This document shows positions 54,301 to 64,000 of a DNA stretch of 64,000 nt, in pieces. Position 1 is the first letter of the stretch; each line of letters begins with the position of its first letter. Both the position numbers and the translations under genes were made by a program. The notes below the pieces were generated by a model, which was given only the letters and a program-made list of their open reading frames with translations, had not been told where the DNA came from and did not search any database. The stretch is from Anthopleura xanthogrammica (taxonomy: Eukaryota > Cnidaria > Anthozoa > Actiniaria > Actiniidae): positions 14,729,291 through 14,793,290 of the forward strand of contig OZ025206.1 in assembly GCA_964019055.1 (NCBI GenBank). The letters are read 5' to 3'.

Positions 54301-57300
54301 CATAAAATATTTAATGATGAAGATCTTAAAGAATGAGAAGGGACATAAGATTGTATAAGATCAGAAAGATACAAGGGCGGATCCAGCCAAAATTTTAGGG
54401 CGGGGGGGGGGGGGGGGCTAATTAAGTTTCGTATTTAAGATTCCCAGATTCTTTAGAGTAAGAAAAACATCAAGAGAGGCATGATATTTAGATTTAAGGC
54501 AAAAACGTTGAGATCTTGATTAATTAAACCTGTTTGAAGGAGTCGTTAAATTTAAATATGGCGCCAAAGATCGTTGTTGGGCAATGGAACGAAAATCATG
54601 TATAGAAGGACCAGGATTTCGCTGAACATCAATGTGGATTGCCAGATCTACTCAAAAAAGGCGATGTGGTAATGATAGCAGAGTAAACAATGCTTTGACG
54701 ACTTGTAAACTGGCAAAGAGATGTTGTAGGTCGACTGGATTCTTACACGCCTCAGTTGGCAGCATGCAGAACTGTATGCAGTTCTCACAACTAAAATCAA
54801 GTTCAAAATCAGTAGCCAAAGCAAATCTTGACTTTAAACCATTTAGAAGATGTTTAAGTTGCTTCAAGTTCTGGAATTCAGGTATAGAGTAGGTCAAAAG
54901 TAGCAAAAACCAAAGAAAATTACGGAGCACTTTGAACAAGCAGGCAGCCATGACGGCGCATAAATTATGTAATTATATAGAAGTGACTGATAGTTTGTAA
55001 GGAATTTTGGCTATCAGTTTGGCGAGTCTGATATTTTTTATTTTTATTGCTATGTTTGTTTGTCATTATTTTGTTTGACTATTTGATTATGACAACTGAT
55101 GCTTAAAAAAGACAAAGCGCTGATTTCTTTCTCCTTTTCTCTTTTACTCCGATGAAGCACTGACAAACGTTTGAAATGTTAGTAATTTAGTAAGTTTATT
55201 ACCAAAATGTGTACATGAAGTTAAGGTTAAAGCTATTTAGATGCCTTTTATTCGGTTTTTCATTTTTAGTTGAAGCTGGGAGTTGAAGTTACCGGCGTAC
55301 CGGTATTGATGACAATTGTTTCTTCATTATATTCCTTTATCAATCTATCTATCCGGATACGTGGATAATTATAAGTAATGCCATGGCAATTTCGGGATAT
55401 TAGTGATTACATTACGGCCTCGGGACTTCCACTGAACCTCCCTCGGCTTCGGGGACATTTAATCACTAATATCCCGAAATTGCCATGGTATTAGTTTGTA
55501 ATACCATGATTTCCGAGGAAAACATCAAGAATTATGATTTAAATGAGCTTTAAATCATAATATATTCAGTCAGAGATTTAAATCAGAGATTTCGTTGAAA
55601 GAGCCTTGATGACTCCCTCTCTGGGGAACGCTGAGGAATGTTCATTGTTAGCACAATAAACTGATATGTGTCTAATCTATAATAATGCGTCTCATGGGAA
55701 AACGTTTTGTCTGAAATCAAATGGTGACCAACAACATCATTTACGCATGCGCAAATATCGTTTTAGCGTGTTCACTCAGGCTCAAAGACAAATATTCTCT
55801 ATCCCACATTGAATAAAGCTTGTAGAAGGACCACATACATCCTGATTAAAAATGCATCCGATTTCGAACCGGGTCTTTCAGACTCGGTGTCCCGATGATT
55901 GGGTTGCATGAGGGACAACCTCATGAATAAGATGAGCGAAATTTAGTCTCTAAATTTCCCTCATCCTATTCATGAAGGAGGGATGTTGGCCATTAAACGT
56001 CCCTCCAAAACAATGAACTCCGAGGAGATCATGGTATTACTCAAATAAACCAAGGGTTCAAACACTATTATTATACATTTTACTCACTATCTCGCTTCTG
56101 ATTGGCCAAGAGTCCTCAGCCAATAAGCAATTATTGGATGAGGTTGAGCATGATATCGTAAATTATCAAGACCAAGGTCGTGTTATCTGCCGAAGCCGTA
56201 GGCTGAGGCAGATAAAAAGGCCAAGGTCTTGATATTTTACGATATCATGCGAAAACCAAATTCAATAATTGTTTTATTATACATTTTGTAAACTAAGAAT
56301 AAAAAAATAATTCTGCTTTCGCAAAAGTATTTCCATTTCCATTTTGACCTTTGAACTCGACATTCAATGTGAACTTGACATGATAAATGTATTATCTGTA
56401 GGTTTAACCTACAGATAATACATTTATCATGTCAAGTTCACACGATATAAGGAATTGGCTGAGGGCTCTCGGCCAATCAGAAGCGAGATAGTGAGTAAAA
56501 TGTATAATAATCTCTAATATCGTGTGATTGATTACCTGCAGATAATACATTTATCATGTGGAGTTCCAAGGTCAAAATTATGAAAATGGAATACGTTTGC
56601 TATTTTTTTCGAAAGCAGAATTAAATCTTTATTCTTAGTTTACAAAATGTATAATAAAACAATTATTGAATTCGGTTTTCGCATGATATCGTAAATATCA
56701 AGACCTCAGCCGTTTTATCCGCCTCAGCCTACCGCTTCGGCAGATAACACGGCCTTGGCCTTGATAATTTACGATATCATGCTCAACCTCATGCAATAAT
56801 TGTTTATTATTTCAGCAAAAAAACTTAGATAAATAGATAGACATAGGACGGTTATATTATCTGACTTATTATTAAACTTTTTATGTAGGAAATTCTACGT
56901 TTATGCTCAAATTATTTAGATACATGTAGATAGAGCTGTAACCACGATCTACGCGTAAATCAGATTGATAACTTACACAATATTATTGGAATTTTGAGTA
57001 AATTTGTGCGATTTACGAGCGAAAGTTGAGGAAAACGGTCTGTAATTTACAGATAATGTATGTGACTCTTGTGTGAGTCACGGCAGGGGGCCATATATCC
57101 GTGACGTAATAGCCGCGCTGCGCTATGGTATTACTATCAACGTATAATATATTGCTATACTTTTTAGGTTGTGACGAACAGTCTCTTGTAGGAAGAAACA
57201 GCCTCAACATACCTGACAGCCGTTATACAGCATCATCTTATTTCAAAAGTCCAATTGTTCAAAATGATGTTCGATACACACCTCATAACGCCAAGCTTCA

Positions 57301-60300
57301 TGGTAAATATGGATGGGCACCAAGAGATAATAAGAATCCTGATGATTACCTGCAGATTGACCTCGGTACTCCACGTGTTATTACTGCTGTAGAAACACAA
57401 GGAAGTGGCTACCATGATGAATGGGTGACAAAGTATAAAATTAAATACACAAATGACCTTTTGAAGGGGACAAATTATGTGAGAAATAATGGTGAGATTA
57501 AGGTAAAATTTAGCTGATCTTTAACTTTTTATATATCAAAAACGATTGCTAATATTTCATCGACCCATCGAGCATGGTTTGAGTAATTGACGTGTCTACT
57601 GATAAAACACGAACCAAAATGACAATAAAGGGGTTAAGGATCTCGTTAACGGCAAACGTCAGTTGACAAACAGAAATTTCTTCAGAATTCGTGAAAAAAA
57701 TTGAAAAACCTCCAAATTGTGGATAAATGAAAATAATAATTAGTTCGTTCTCGTTGTGGAGTTCGCAAAAGGTAAAGTGAAATGAAGAGAGACTATGAAA
57801 ACGTCATGTTTGCCCTTTTACGGCGGAAAGGAAAAACGCGATCTATAGCTAGTATTAAACACAGGTACCTACGTCTACAGACAGCCATAGACACCAACAA
57901 TTACACTACCTATTCTAAGTCAGCAATCTAAAAGTCGGAACATGTTTTCAATAAATATTCTCTTTCTTTTCTTTTCAGCTTTTTGTCGGAAATAATGATA
58001 AACACTCTGTCCAGAGAAATGTACTAATTAATTCTATAAGAGCCAGATACATTAGGTTCATACCAGGGGGATACTATACTCACAAAACAATGCGAGTCAA
58101 TGTCTACGTAGCTAATAAAGGTAATTCATTTAATTATACAGTAGTTGTTTTCCAAAAGACTGAGAAAGAAAGAAAGAAAGAAAGAAAGAATGAAAAAAAA
58201 ACAACAGATAATTAATCTAATTATACAGTATTTAACCCCCCTCCCACGAATGAACGAATGAACGAATGAACGAATGAACGAATGAACGAATGAACGAATG
58301 AACGAATGAACGAATGAACGAATGAACGAATGAACGAATGAACGAATGAACGAGTGAACGAATGAACGAATGAACGAATGAACGAATGAACGAATGAACG
58401 AATGAACGAATGAACGAATGAACGAATGAACGAATGAACGAATGAACGAATGAACGAATGAACGAATGAACGAATGAACGAATGAACGAATGAACGAATG
58501 AACGAATGAACGAATGAACGAATGAACGAATGAACGAATGAACGAATGAACGAATGAACGAATGAACGAATGAACGAATGAACGAATGAACGAATGAACG
58601 AATGAACGAATGAACGAATGAACGAATGAACGAATGAACGAATGAACGAATGAACGAATGAACGAATGAACGAATGAACGAATGAACGAATGAACGAATG
58701 AACGAATGAACGAATGAACGAATGAACGAATGAACGAATGAACGAATGAACGAATGAACGAATGAACGAATGAACGAATGAACGAATGAACGAATGAACG
58801 AATGAACGAATGAACGAATGAACGAATGAACGAATGAACGAATGAACGAATGAACGAATGAACGAATGAACGAATGAACGAATGAACGAATGAACGAATG
58901 AACGAATGAACGAATGAACGAATGAACGAATGAACGAATGAACGAATGAACGAATGACAAATTATAACAAATGCGTTGCAAATATATCTTATATGCGATG
59001 ATTCATGAGACAATTAATATATTGTCATTGGCGTCAAGACAGCTGTAACGTCAGTCCATTTAACCATGACTCGTTTTTGATCTTATTTTAGAGCCTCTGC
59101 GTATTACGTTTGTTGATCCGAAAGAAAGGTCTATAGAACTGGAATGGATGAGTATCCCATGCAGACTTGATGATCCCATTAATGGGTATACTATAAAAAT
59201 AGGAAATCAAACTTTCAACGTAAGCTACAACAGCAAAAAGTATAATTTACAGGACTTAAAACCATATACGGATTACGAAGTGGTGGTAATGGCTATCACT
59301 CAGCATAGACACAAATTTTGGAGTGGAACGAAAAAGACGAAAACAAAGATGGCAGGTATTGTAATGGCGTACAATTATGTTGTACTAGAAAAAGAAAACC
59401 AGCAGTGTCTACTTAATTTTCCCATAGTTCTTCAATTGCAGAAATCAAACGTTAGCCCACTGGTCTTTTTTAGCTGTTAAAAAAGCTAATTATCGTAACC
59501 ACATGCATTGACTGAAATGAAGAAAATAGTAAAATTCCAAATCCCTTTTTTTAAAAGCAATTAAGAAAAATATTAAAATTAAACATTATTAGTTATGAGA
59601 CATAAGGTCTGACATCAAGTGAATAATACTCCAACATTTCAAACATTTTGGAAGCTTTATGCTTCTCTTGGTTTTGAAGCTAGTTTCATGTTATGTGCAA
59701 AACAACAAATCTCGGTTACATGAAAAGGGTTGAGTGGTAAGCAGTAAAACTCCTGACCAATAGACCATTTTCGAGATACGCGAGCACTTTCAAAAGTATC
59801 GCAGGCGCAGACATGATCTCGAGGCATTTTCGCGGGCAGCGTCAAATTGTGCGCGCGATCTTGCCCAAAGATACCTCTTTTTCATGTCTGCGCCTGCGAT
59901 ACTTTTGAAAGTGGTATGTTACGATTACTGGTATAGTATCGCACCGAATTTGTGATTTATGACCTGTTCTATAAATATTTAGATATATAATAAAAAATAG
60001 GAACAGCTTACAAGTCAGAGTTCATACTTCAAAAACAAAGCCACGGATTATTTAGACTTTTTAGTTTCACATTAAATATTCTTGCACTGCAGCTCCTTCA
60101 GCCCCATTAAACGTTCGTGGTAACCTAATCCATGCAAAAGGGTTAAATAGACCACGAGTACAAATTACATGGGACAAACCACGTGACCTGAATGGCATCA
60201 TCAGCAATTACACCATTGCATACTATAACAACATGGATACGTCCAACGAAAAGACAGTCACCATCAAAGGGACAAGTAGTAATCTTACGCATACTGTGGT

Positions 60301-63300
60301 GGTTATTCCCAGTGGATCGTTCTCGTTCAAGATTAATGCATTTACAGTGGTGCAAGGTCTATACGCAACCGGAGAAAACATAACAATTCCTGAATATAGT
60401 GAGCTACTGTTGTTTTTGTTGTTTTTTTACTGAAGATTTTTGACTGACTGACTGACTGACTGACTGACCGACTGACTGACCGACTGACTGACCGACTGAC
60501 TGACCGACTGACTGACTGACCGACTGACTGACCGACTGACTGACCGACTGACTGACCGACTGACTGACCGACTGACTGACCGACTGACTGACCGACTGAC
60601 TGACCGACTGACTGACCGACTGACTGACCGACTGACTGACCGACTGACTGACCGACTGACTGACCGACTGACTGACCGACTGACTGACCGACTGACTGAC
60701 CGACCGACTGACTGACCGACTGACTGACCGACTGACTGACCGACTGACTGACCGACTGACTGACCGACTGACTGACCGACTGACTGACCGACTGACTGAC
60801 CGACTGACTGACCGACTGACTGACCGACTGACTGACCGACTGACTGACCGACTGACTGACCGACTGACTGACCGACTGACTGACCGACTGACTGACCGAC
60901 TGACTGACCGACTGACTGACCGTCTGACTGACCGACTGACTGACTGACTGACTGACTGACTGACTGACTGACTGACTGACTGACTGACTGACTGACTGAC
61001 TGACTGACTGACTGACTGACTGACTGACCGACTGACCGACTGACTGACCGACTGACTGACTGACTGACTGACCGTCTGACTGACCGTCTGACTGACCGAC
61101 TGACTGACCGACTGACTGACTGACTGACTGACTGACTGACTGACTGACCGACTGACTGACCGACTGACTGACCGACTGACTGACCGACTGACTGACTGAC
61201 CGACTGACTGACCGACTGACTGACCGACTGACTGACCGACTGACTGACCGACTGACTGACCGACTGACTGACCGACTGACTGACCGTCTGACTGACCGAC
61301 TGACTGACCGACTGACTGACTGACTGACTGACTGACTGACTGACTGACTGACTGACTGACTGACTGACTGACTGACTGACTGACTGACTGACTGACCGAC
61401 TGACTGACCGACTGACTGACTGACTGACTGACCGTCTGACTGACCGTCTGACTGACCGACTGACTGACCGACTGACTGACTGACTGACTGACTGACTGAC
61501 TGACCGACTGACTGACCGACTGACTGACCGACTGACTGACCGTCTGACTGACCGTCTGACTGACCGACTGACTGACCGACTGACTGACTGACTGACTGAC
61601 TGACTGACTGACCGACCGACTGACTGACTGACTGACTGACTGACTGACTGACTGACTGACTGACTGACTGACTGACTGACTGACTGACTGACTGACTGAC
61701 TGACTGACTGACTGACTGACTGACTGACTGACTGACCGACTGACTGACCGACTGACTGACCGTCTGACTGACCGACTGACTGACTGACTGACTGACTGAC
61801 TGACTGACTGACTGACTGACCGACTGACTGACCGACTGACTGACCGTCTGACTGACCGACTGACTGACCGACTGACTGACTGACTGACTGACTGACTGAC
61901 TGACTGACTGACTGACTGACTGACTGACTGACTGACTGATCTGTTTTTTGCCTACTAAATGCAATCAATATGTTAGATTTGTCCAACCACCCTCCCCCCC
62001 CCCCCCCCCCCGGGAAATTATCTTGAATACTTAGTATATAAACCCCTTCTGGCGGCTGGGATATCGACTGATAATGTCCTAGAATGAGGAAAGGCCCGAA
62101 AAAAGAACATATGGCCGAGAAGCGAAACTTCGAGTGCAAATGTGATATTTTGAGGACCATTTCTCATCCAAGGAGATAACTGTAATCAGCCGATAGAAGG
62201 GGTTTATTTATTTTATAACCCAACGACTTCACTGGAATGAATTCAGCAAACTGCATTGACTCATCATCTCCAGAGTTTTCAAAAAAAACATTCTCGTCTC
62301 CAAGCTGGATGTAAAAACACTCATTTTGGTAAATGGAAGCTGTTTGACATTAGTTGTCGAATTGTTTGTTGGTTTTTAGTAGTTTATGAAAAAAACAATT
62401 CGAAAACAGACCGAAAACCGACATGGATGCTTACCATTGAAGACATTTACAGCATATTTTGTTGATTTTTTCGTGTTTGCTGGCGTAGTTTTTTCAACCA
62501 GTCTTTGTATTTTACTCTCACTTGTTTGTAAAAACCGAGTTTCTTTGTTCTCCGTGTTTTTTCTTTTCTTTTTTAACGTTTTTCCTTTCTGTTGGACAAA
62601 TATCACTTCGGACGGGGGATATCGCCTGATACCCGTCCTGCGCGTGACACATTTGAACAAATCGGACAGCGCGCGAAAATTCATCGTTGGGTTATAAAAT
62701 AATATACACTTAAAAGACACTCATAATTTGAAACATAAAACAGATTGAAATACAGTGACTTGTGTGCTTGATTGTCCTCCTTTTCAGGCTGCTCAGAGAG
62801 ATCTATCGTTGGAAAAAAGAGAAATCTTAATATACCAAACAGCAGTTCAACAGCCTCATTAAATTATGAAGCTCGCTATCAACCTCATAAAGCCACACTT
62901 TTTACCATTTTTAAAATTAAGATTTTTTCTTAACTTTTAGGTTGTGTAGAGCAATCTCTCGTAGGAAGAAACAATTTAAATATAACTGACAGCAGTTATA
63001 CAGCCTCATCATATTATGATCATCGCTACCTACCTCATAACGCCAAGCTGTATGGTAAATATGGATGGGCACCAAGAGATAATAATAATCGTGATGATTA
63101 CCTGCAGATTGACCTCGGTACTCCACTTGTTATTACTGCTGTAGCAACACAAGGAAGCGGGATCACTAAGAATAACGAATGGGTGACAAAATATAAGATT
63201 ATTTTAACTAATGACGTTTCGAAGGGGATGACTTATGAAAGTAAAAACGTCAAGTATGAGGTAAGAGGTTTGCACAGTTAGTCAGACAATTTCTTATGGT

Positions 63301-64000
63301 AATGCAGTGAACTAGAAATTGTTTGTTTTTCGTTGCTCATTCCATGCAATGGCGCTTTAATGCAGTCAAGACTACAAAATGTTCATCAGTACCTTGCACA
63401 AATTCGAGGTTCCTTGCAACTTAGAAAAATTAGTGTGTGTTGCAATTGTCATTTGGCCATAATGGCGTAGCTAGGGCAATAAATGATTTACGTGCGATGG
63501 AGCTTATTGGCTTTCATCACAAACCGTTGCGAGACGACGGTTGATAATAATAATAATAATAATGGTAGGGTAGGGTACGCTATATGTTATATTCTATTGA
63601 TCGGAAATTTGTATTTAGAGTAATTTTGAATTGTTTTTAGCAAGCATACTTTTGCTAATAAATTTGTCCCGATAATAGCCATTCCAAGGTTGAGGGGAAA
63701 AAACTGGGTAGAGTTCACATTGCAATATTTTCAATATGGTGTATTTCCCTAAAACAGTCCCACGATGCAATGCAATGGCAACTCGGACCAGTTTTTTTCC
63801 CTCAACCTCGGAAAGGCTAATAACATGCGTGCAGCTAGCTTGCAACTAACTGCTCATTGCCTAGCCTGTTAAAATGCCCTTTCTCGTAGTCTTTTGAAGG
63901 AAATAAAGATCGAAATAGTGTTGTCCGTCACGATTTGAAGTATCCCGTAACAGCAAGGTACATCAGGTTCATACCATTGGCATATAATACCTTCAAGACA
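51311..64000 (+). CDS. Gene 4: discoidin/FN3 receptor, 3' part beyond the window
   Basis: Exons seen: 51311-51380, 57168-57502, 57979-58120, 59092-59355, 60093-60398, 62941-63260, 63890-64000 (cut). Order: signal peptide, F5/8C, FN3 type 1, FN3 type 3, then a second F5/8C. All junctions agree in phase. The two exons of the middle FN3 are missing between 59355 and 60093. The first intron is 5.8 kb. Whether TM and PTP exons follow is not visible. Confidence 0.78.
51485..51610. mobile_element. Small foldback element
   Basis: TATCAGAAAAACAAACGCAA with ATTACTACGTTTCGACATCA at the left, and TGATGTCGAAACGTAGTAAT then TTTGCGTTTT...CTGATA at the right. Confidence 0.7.
52232..52304 (+). tRNA. tRNA-like SINE head 1 (probably not a functional tRNA)
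   Basis: Perfect A-box TAGCTCAGCTG and B-box GGTTCGAATCC. The acceptor CGACCTT pairs with GAGGTCG, and the D stem GCTC/GAGC is good, but the anticodon stem has a mismatch, the T stem is weak with an extra base, and the loop GTACAAA would give the unusual anticodon ACA. Best read as a Pol III promoter of the repeat. Confidence 0.45.
52493..52565 (+). tRNA. tRNA-like SINE head 2 (probably not a functional tRNA)
   Basis: As head 1, with C to A at the first base and C to T in GGCTGTGGG; both Pol III boxes intact. Confidence 0.4.
52658..52724. repeat. Perfect 30-bp inverted repeat, 7-nt loop
   Basis: Left arm 52658-52687 (TGTTTAATAAACATGAGTGT...), right arm 52695-52724, no mismatch; loop GTTTCTT. 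It directly follows the last SINE-body copy. Confidence 0.9.
52881..53047. mobile_element. Foldback element, ATAGACCTTTTT ends, copy 2
   Basis: ATAGACCTTTTTAGCTTCG and CGAAGCTGAAAAGGTCTAT; same internal order as 30396-30570. Confidence 0.7.
53048..54138. other. Intron of gene 4, nothing recognised
   Basis: No domain or repeat recognised; the 80-codon frame at 53777-54019 has no supporting feature. Confidence 0.45.
54139..54282 (-). pseudogene. C-terminal end of a LINE reverse transcriptase ORF (CR1/L2 type)
   Basis: Minus strand reads YGKGAFSFVAPDLWNSLEVK, then IRSTTSISAFKKDLKTWLFK and KAYA, stop. The AP-LWNSL ... FK-LKT-LF pattern is the standard C-terminus of CR1/L2-like LINE ORF2 proteins. 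Nothing else of the element is recognisable. Confidence 0.75.
54283..55374. other. Intron of gene 4, nothing recognised
   Basis: Poly-G at about 54401-54417 in a GGGCGGATCC context; frames on both strands at 54632-54951 are mutual shadows without a domain. Confidence 0.4.
55375..55494. mobile_element. Small foldback element
   Basis: 29-bp perfect arms: CCATGGCAATTTCGGGATAT... at 55381-55409 and its complement at 55460-55488. Confidence 0.75.
55498..56050. mobile_element. Element with ATACCATGATTTCCGAGG ends
   Basis: TAATACCATGATTTCCGAGG at the left and CTCCGAGGAGATCATGGTATTA at the right form imperfect inverted ends about 550 bp apart. Internal CTCATGAATAAGATGAGC and CTCATCCTATTCATGAAGG also pair. 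Confidence 0.55.
56069..56790. mobile_element. Composite foldback element
   Basis: Three inverted segments interleave: a (56071-56112, CTCACTATCTCGCTTCTGAT...) pairs with a' (56471-56511); b (about 56148-56340, GCATGATATCGTAAATTATC...) with b' (about 56580-56782); c with c' in the central palindrome 56369-56441, with a third c-like copy near 56535. Order a-b-c-c'-a'-c'-b'. Confidence 0.7.
56369..56441. repeat. Perfect 36-bp palindrome, 1-nt spacer
   Basis: GTGAACTTGACATGATAAAT ... GTAGGTT, one T, then the exact reverse complement to GTTCAC. Confidence 0.9.
57168..58120 (+). CDS. Gene 4 F5/8C domain 1, two exons
   Basis: Exons 57168-57502 and 57979-58120. CDEQSLVGRNSLNIPDSRYT, a longer loop (KSPIVQNDVR), YLQIDLGTPRVITAVETQG, then LFVGNNDKHSVQRNVL, ARYIRFIPGGY, KTMRVNVYVANKG. 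Confidence 0.86.
58247..58957. repeat. (GAATGAAC)n octanucleotide repeat, about 88 copies
   Basis: 710 bp, almost pure (one GAGTGAAC variant near 58350), in the intron before FN3 1 of gene 4. The 295- and 249-codon minus-strand frames are repeat products. Confidence 0.97.
59092..59355 (+). CDS. Gene 4 FN3 domain 1
   Basis: 264-nt phase 1-1 exon: SIELEWMSIPCRLDDPINGY, LKPYTDYEVVVMAITQ. Keeps the family Cys (IPCRL). More diverged than the gene 1/2 versions. Confidence 0.84.
59356..60092. other. Intron of gene 4; middle FN3 absent
   Basis: No sequence like the [11 protein letters not shown] or YRITYTPQGG exons. Contains the foldback at 59785-59913. Confidence 0.65.
59785..59913. mobile_element. 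Foldback repeat, 32-bp perfect arms
   Basis: CACTTTCAAAAGTATCGCAG... at 59785-59816 is exactly inverted at 59882-59913; GC-rich centre with GCGCGCGATC. Confidence 0.8.
60093..60398 (+). CDS. Gene 4 FN3 domain 2 (type 3 of the cassette)
   Basis: 306-nt exon: APSAPLNVRGNLIHAKGLNR, VQITWDKPRDLNGIISNYTI, NLTHTVVV, SFSFKINAFT. Ends TATA before GTGAGC, phase 1. Confidence 0.84.
60437..61938. repeat. 1.5-kb (GACT)n tract with GACC and GTCT variants
   Basis: Tetranucleotide repeat with long stretches of the 8-mer GACTGACC and occasional GTCTGACC, in patches. It starts about 40 bp after the donor of the preceding exon. The 540- and 577-codon SVSQ-type minus-strand frames are repeat products. Confidence 0.97.
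61939..62787. other. Intron of gene 4
   Basis: Poly-C at 61993-62012, then anonymous sequence; overlapping frames at 62256-62720 on both strands have no domain. Confidence 0.45.
62788..62897 (+). pseudogene. Truncated F5/8C first exon
   Basis: Good acceptor (CCTTTTCAG) and frame CSERSIVGKKRNLNIPNSSS then ARYQPHKATL, after which similarity stops and TAA follows. The full-length exon begins 44 bp further on. No donor; a broken extra copy. Confidence 0.7.
62941..64000 (+). CDS. Gene 4 F5/8C domain 2, cut by the window end
   Basis: Exons 62941-63260 and 63890-64000 (incomplete). CVEQSLVGRNNLNITDSSYT, YLQIDLGTPLVITAVATQG, EWVTKYKIILTNDVSKG, then SFEGNKDRNSVVRHDL, ARYIRFIPL. Start of the second cassette. 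Confidence 0.85.
63541..63564. repeat. Short (TAA)n tract
   Basis: Seven copies of the trinucleotide in the last intron of the window. Confidence 0.8.

Noticed and set aside
58126..59013. 295- and 249-codon minus-strand ORFs of SFIRSFVH repeats
   Set aside because: Pure translation of an intronic octanucleotide microsatellite.
60342..62160. 540- and 577-codon minus-strand ORFs of SVSQ/SVGQ/SVSR repeats
   Set aside because: Translation of the GACT-type microsatellite in two frames; a repeat free of stops is open by nature.

Overview
The window is a piece of a nuclear animal genome: AT-rich, intron-rich, and crowded with microsatellites, foldback elements, SINE-like repeats and a broken LINE. 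The protein families (F5/8 type C/discoidin, fibronectin type III, receptor tyrosine phosphatase) and the repeat content fit a marine invertebrate. A cnidarian, probably anthozoan, is my best guess, but nothing seen here proves it. There are no bacterial genes and no CRISPR array.

The main content is a tandem family on the + strand of receptors whose ectodomain is built from repeated cassettes [F5/8C-FN3-FN3-FN3]. Gene 1 (7168-27292, 32 exons) is intact. Hand splicing gives 4806 nt: a signal peptide, two cassettes, one transmembrane helix, an active-looking phosphatase domain D1 (WPD loop, [10 protein letters not shown]) and a degraded D2 (QCSNGVGRSG, WPD changed to WEN). Gene 2 (28858-37795) keeps signal peptide and both cassettes but has lost the transmembrane and phosphatase exons; it can only encode a secreted ectodomain of about 917 aa. 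Two copies of the old terminal phosphatase exon remain downstream of it (38848, 39983). Gene 3 is an orphan signal-peptide exon (41680) plus three decayed D2 exons (46379-47170). Gene 4 (51311 to beyond 64000) starts a new ectodomain whose first cassette lacks the middle FN3; its second cassette runs off the window.

Layout: 1-800 intergenic with a small inverted-repeat element; 800-5840 a roughly 118-bp satellite array and its degenerate edge; 6040-7167 upstream region of gene 1, copied before gene 4; 7168-27292 gene 1; 27293-28857 spacer; 28858-37795 gene 2; 37796-41679 relic terminal exons and spacer; 41680-49650 gene 3 relics among foldback elements; 49650-51310 upstream region of gene 4; 51311-64000 gene 4, with a 5.8-kb first intron full of SINE-like and foldback repeats and two long microsatellites.

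Comparing gene 1 with gene 2 gives empty sites for two insertions in gene 1: an RLE-type LINE inside a (TAA)n tract, and a 2.2-kb element with an apparent TTAC target duplication. The array looks like a birth-and-death family of discoidin-domain receptor phosphatases, formally the phosphatase counterpart of discoidin-domain receptor kinases. All exon boundaries are hand calls from splice sites, reading frame and paralogue comparison.
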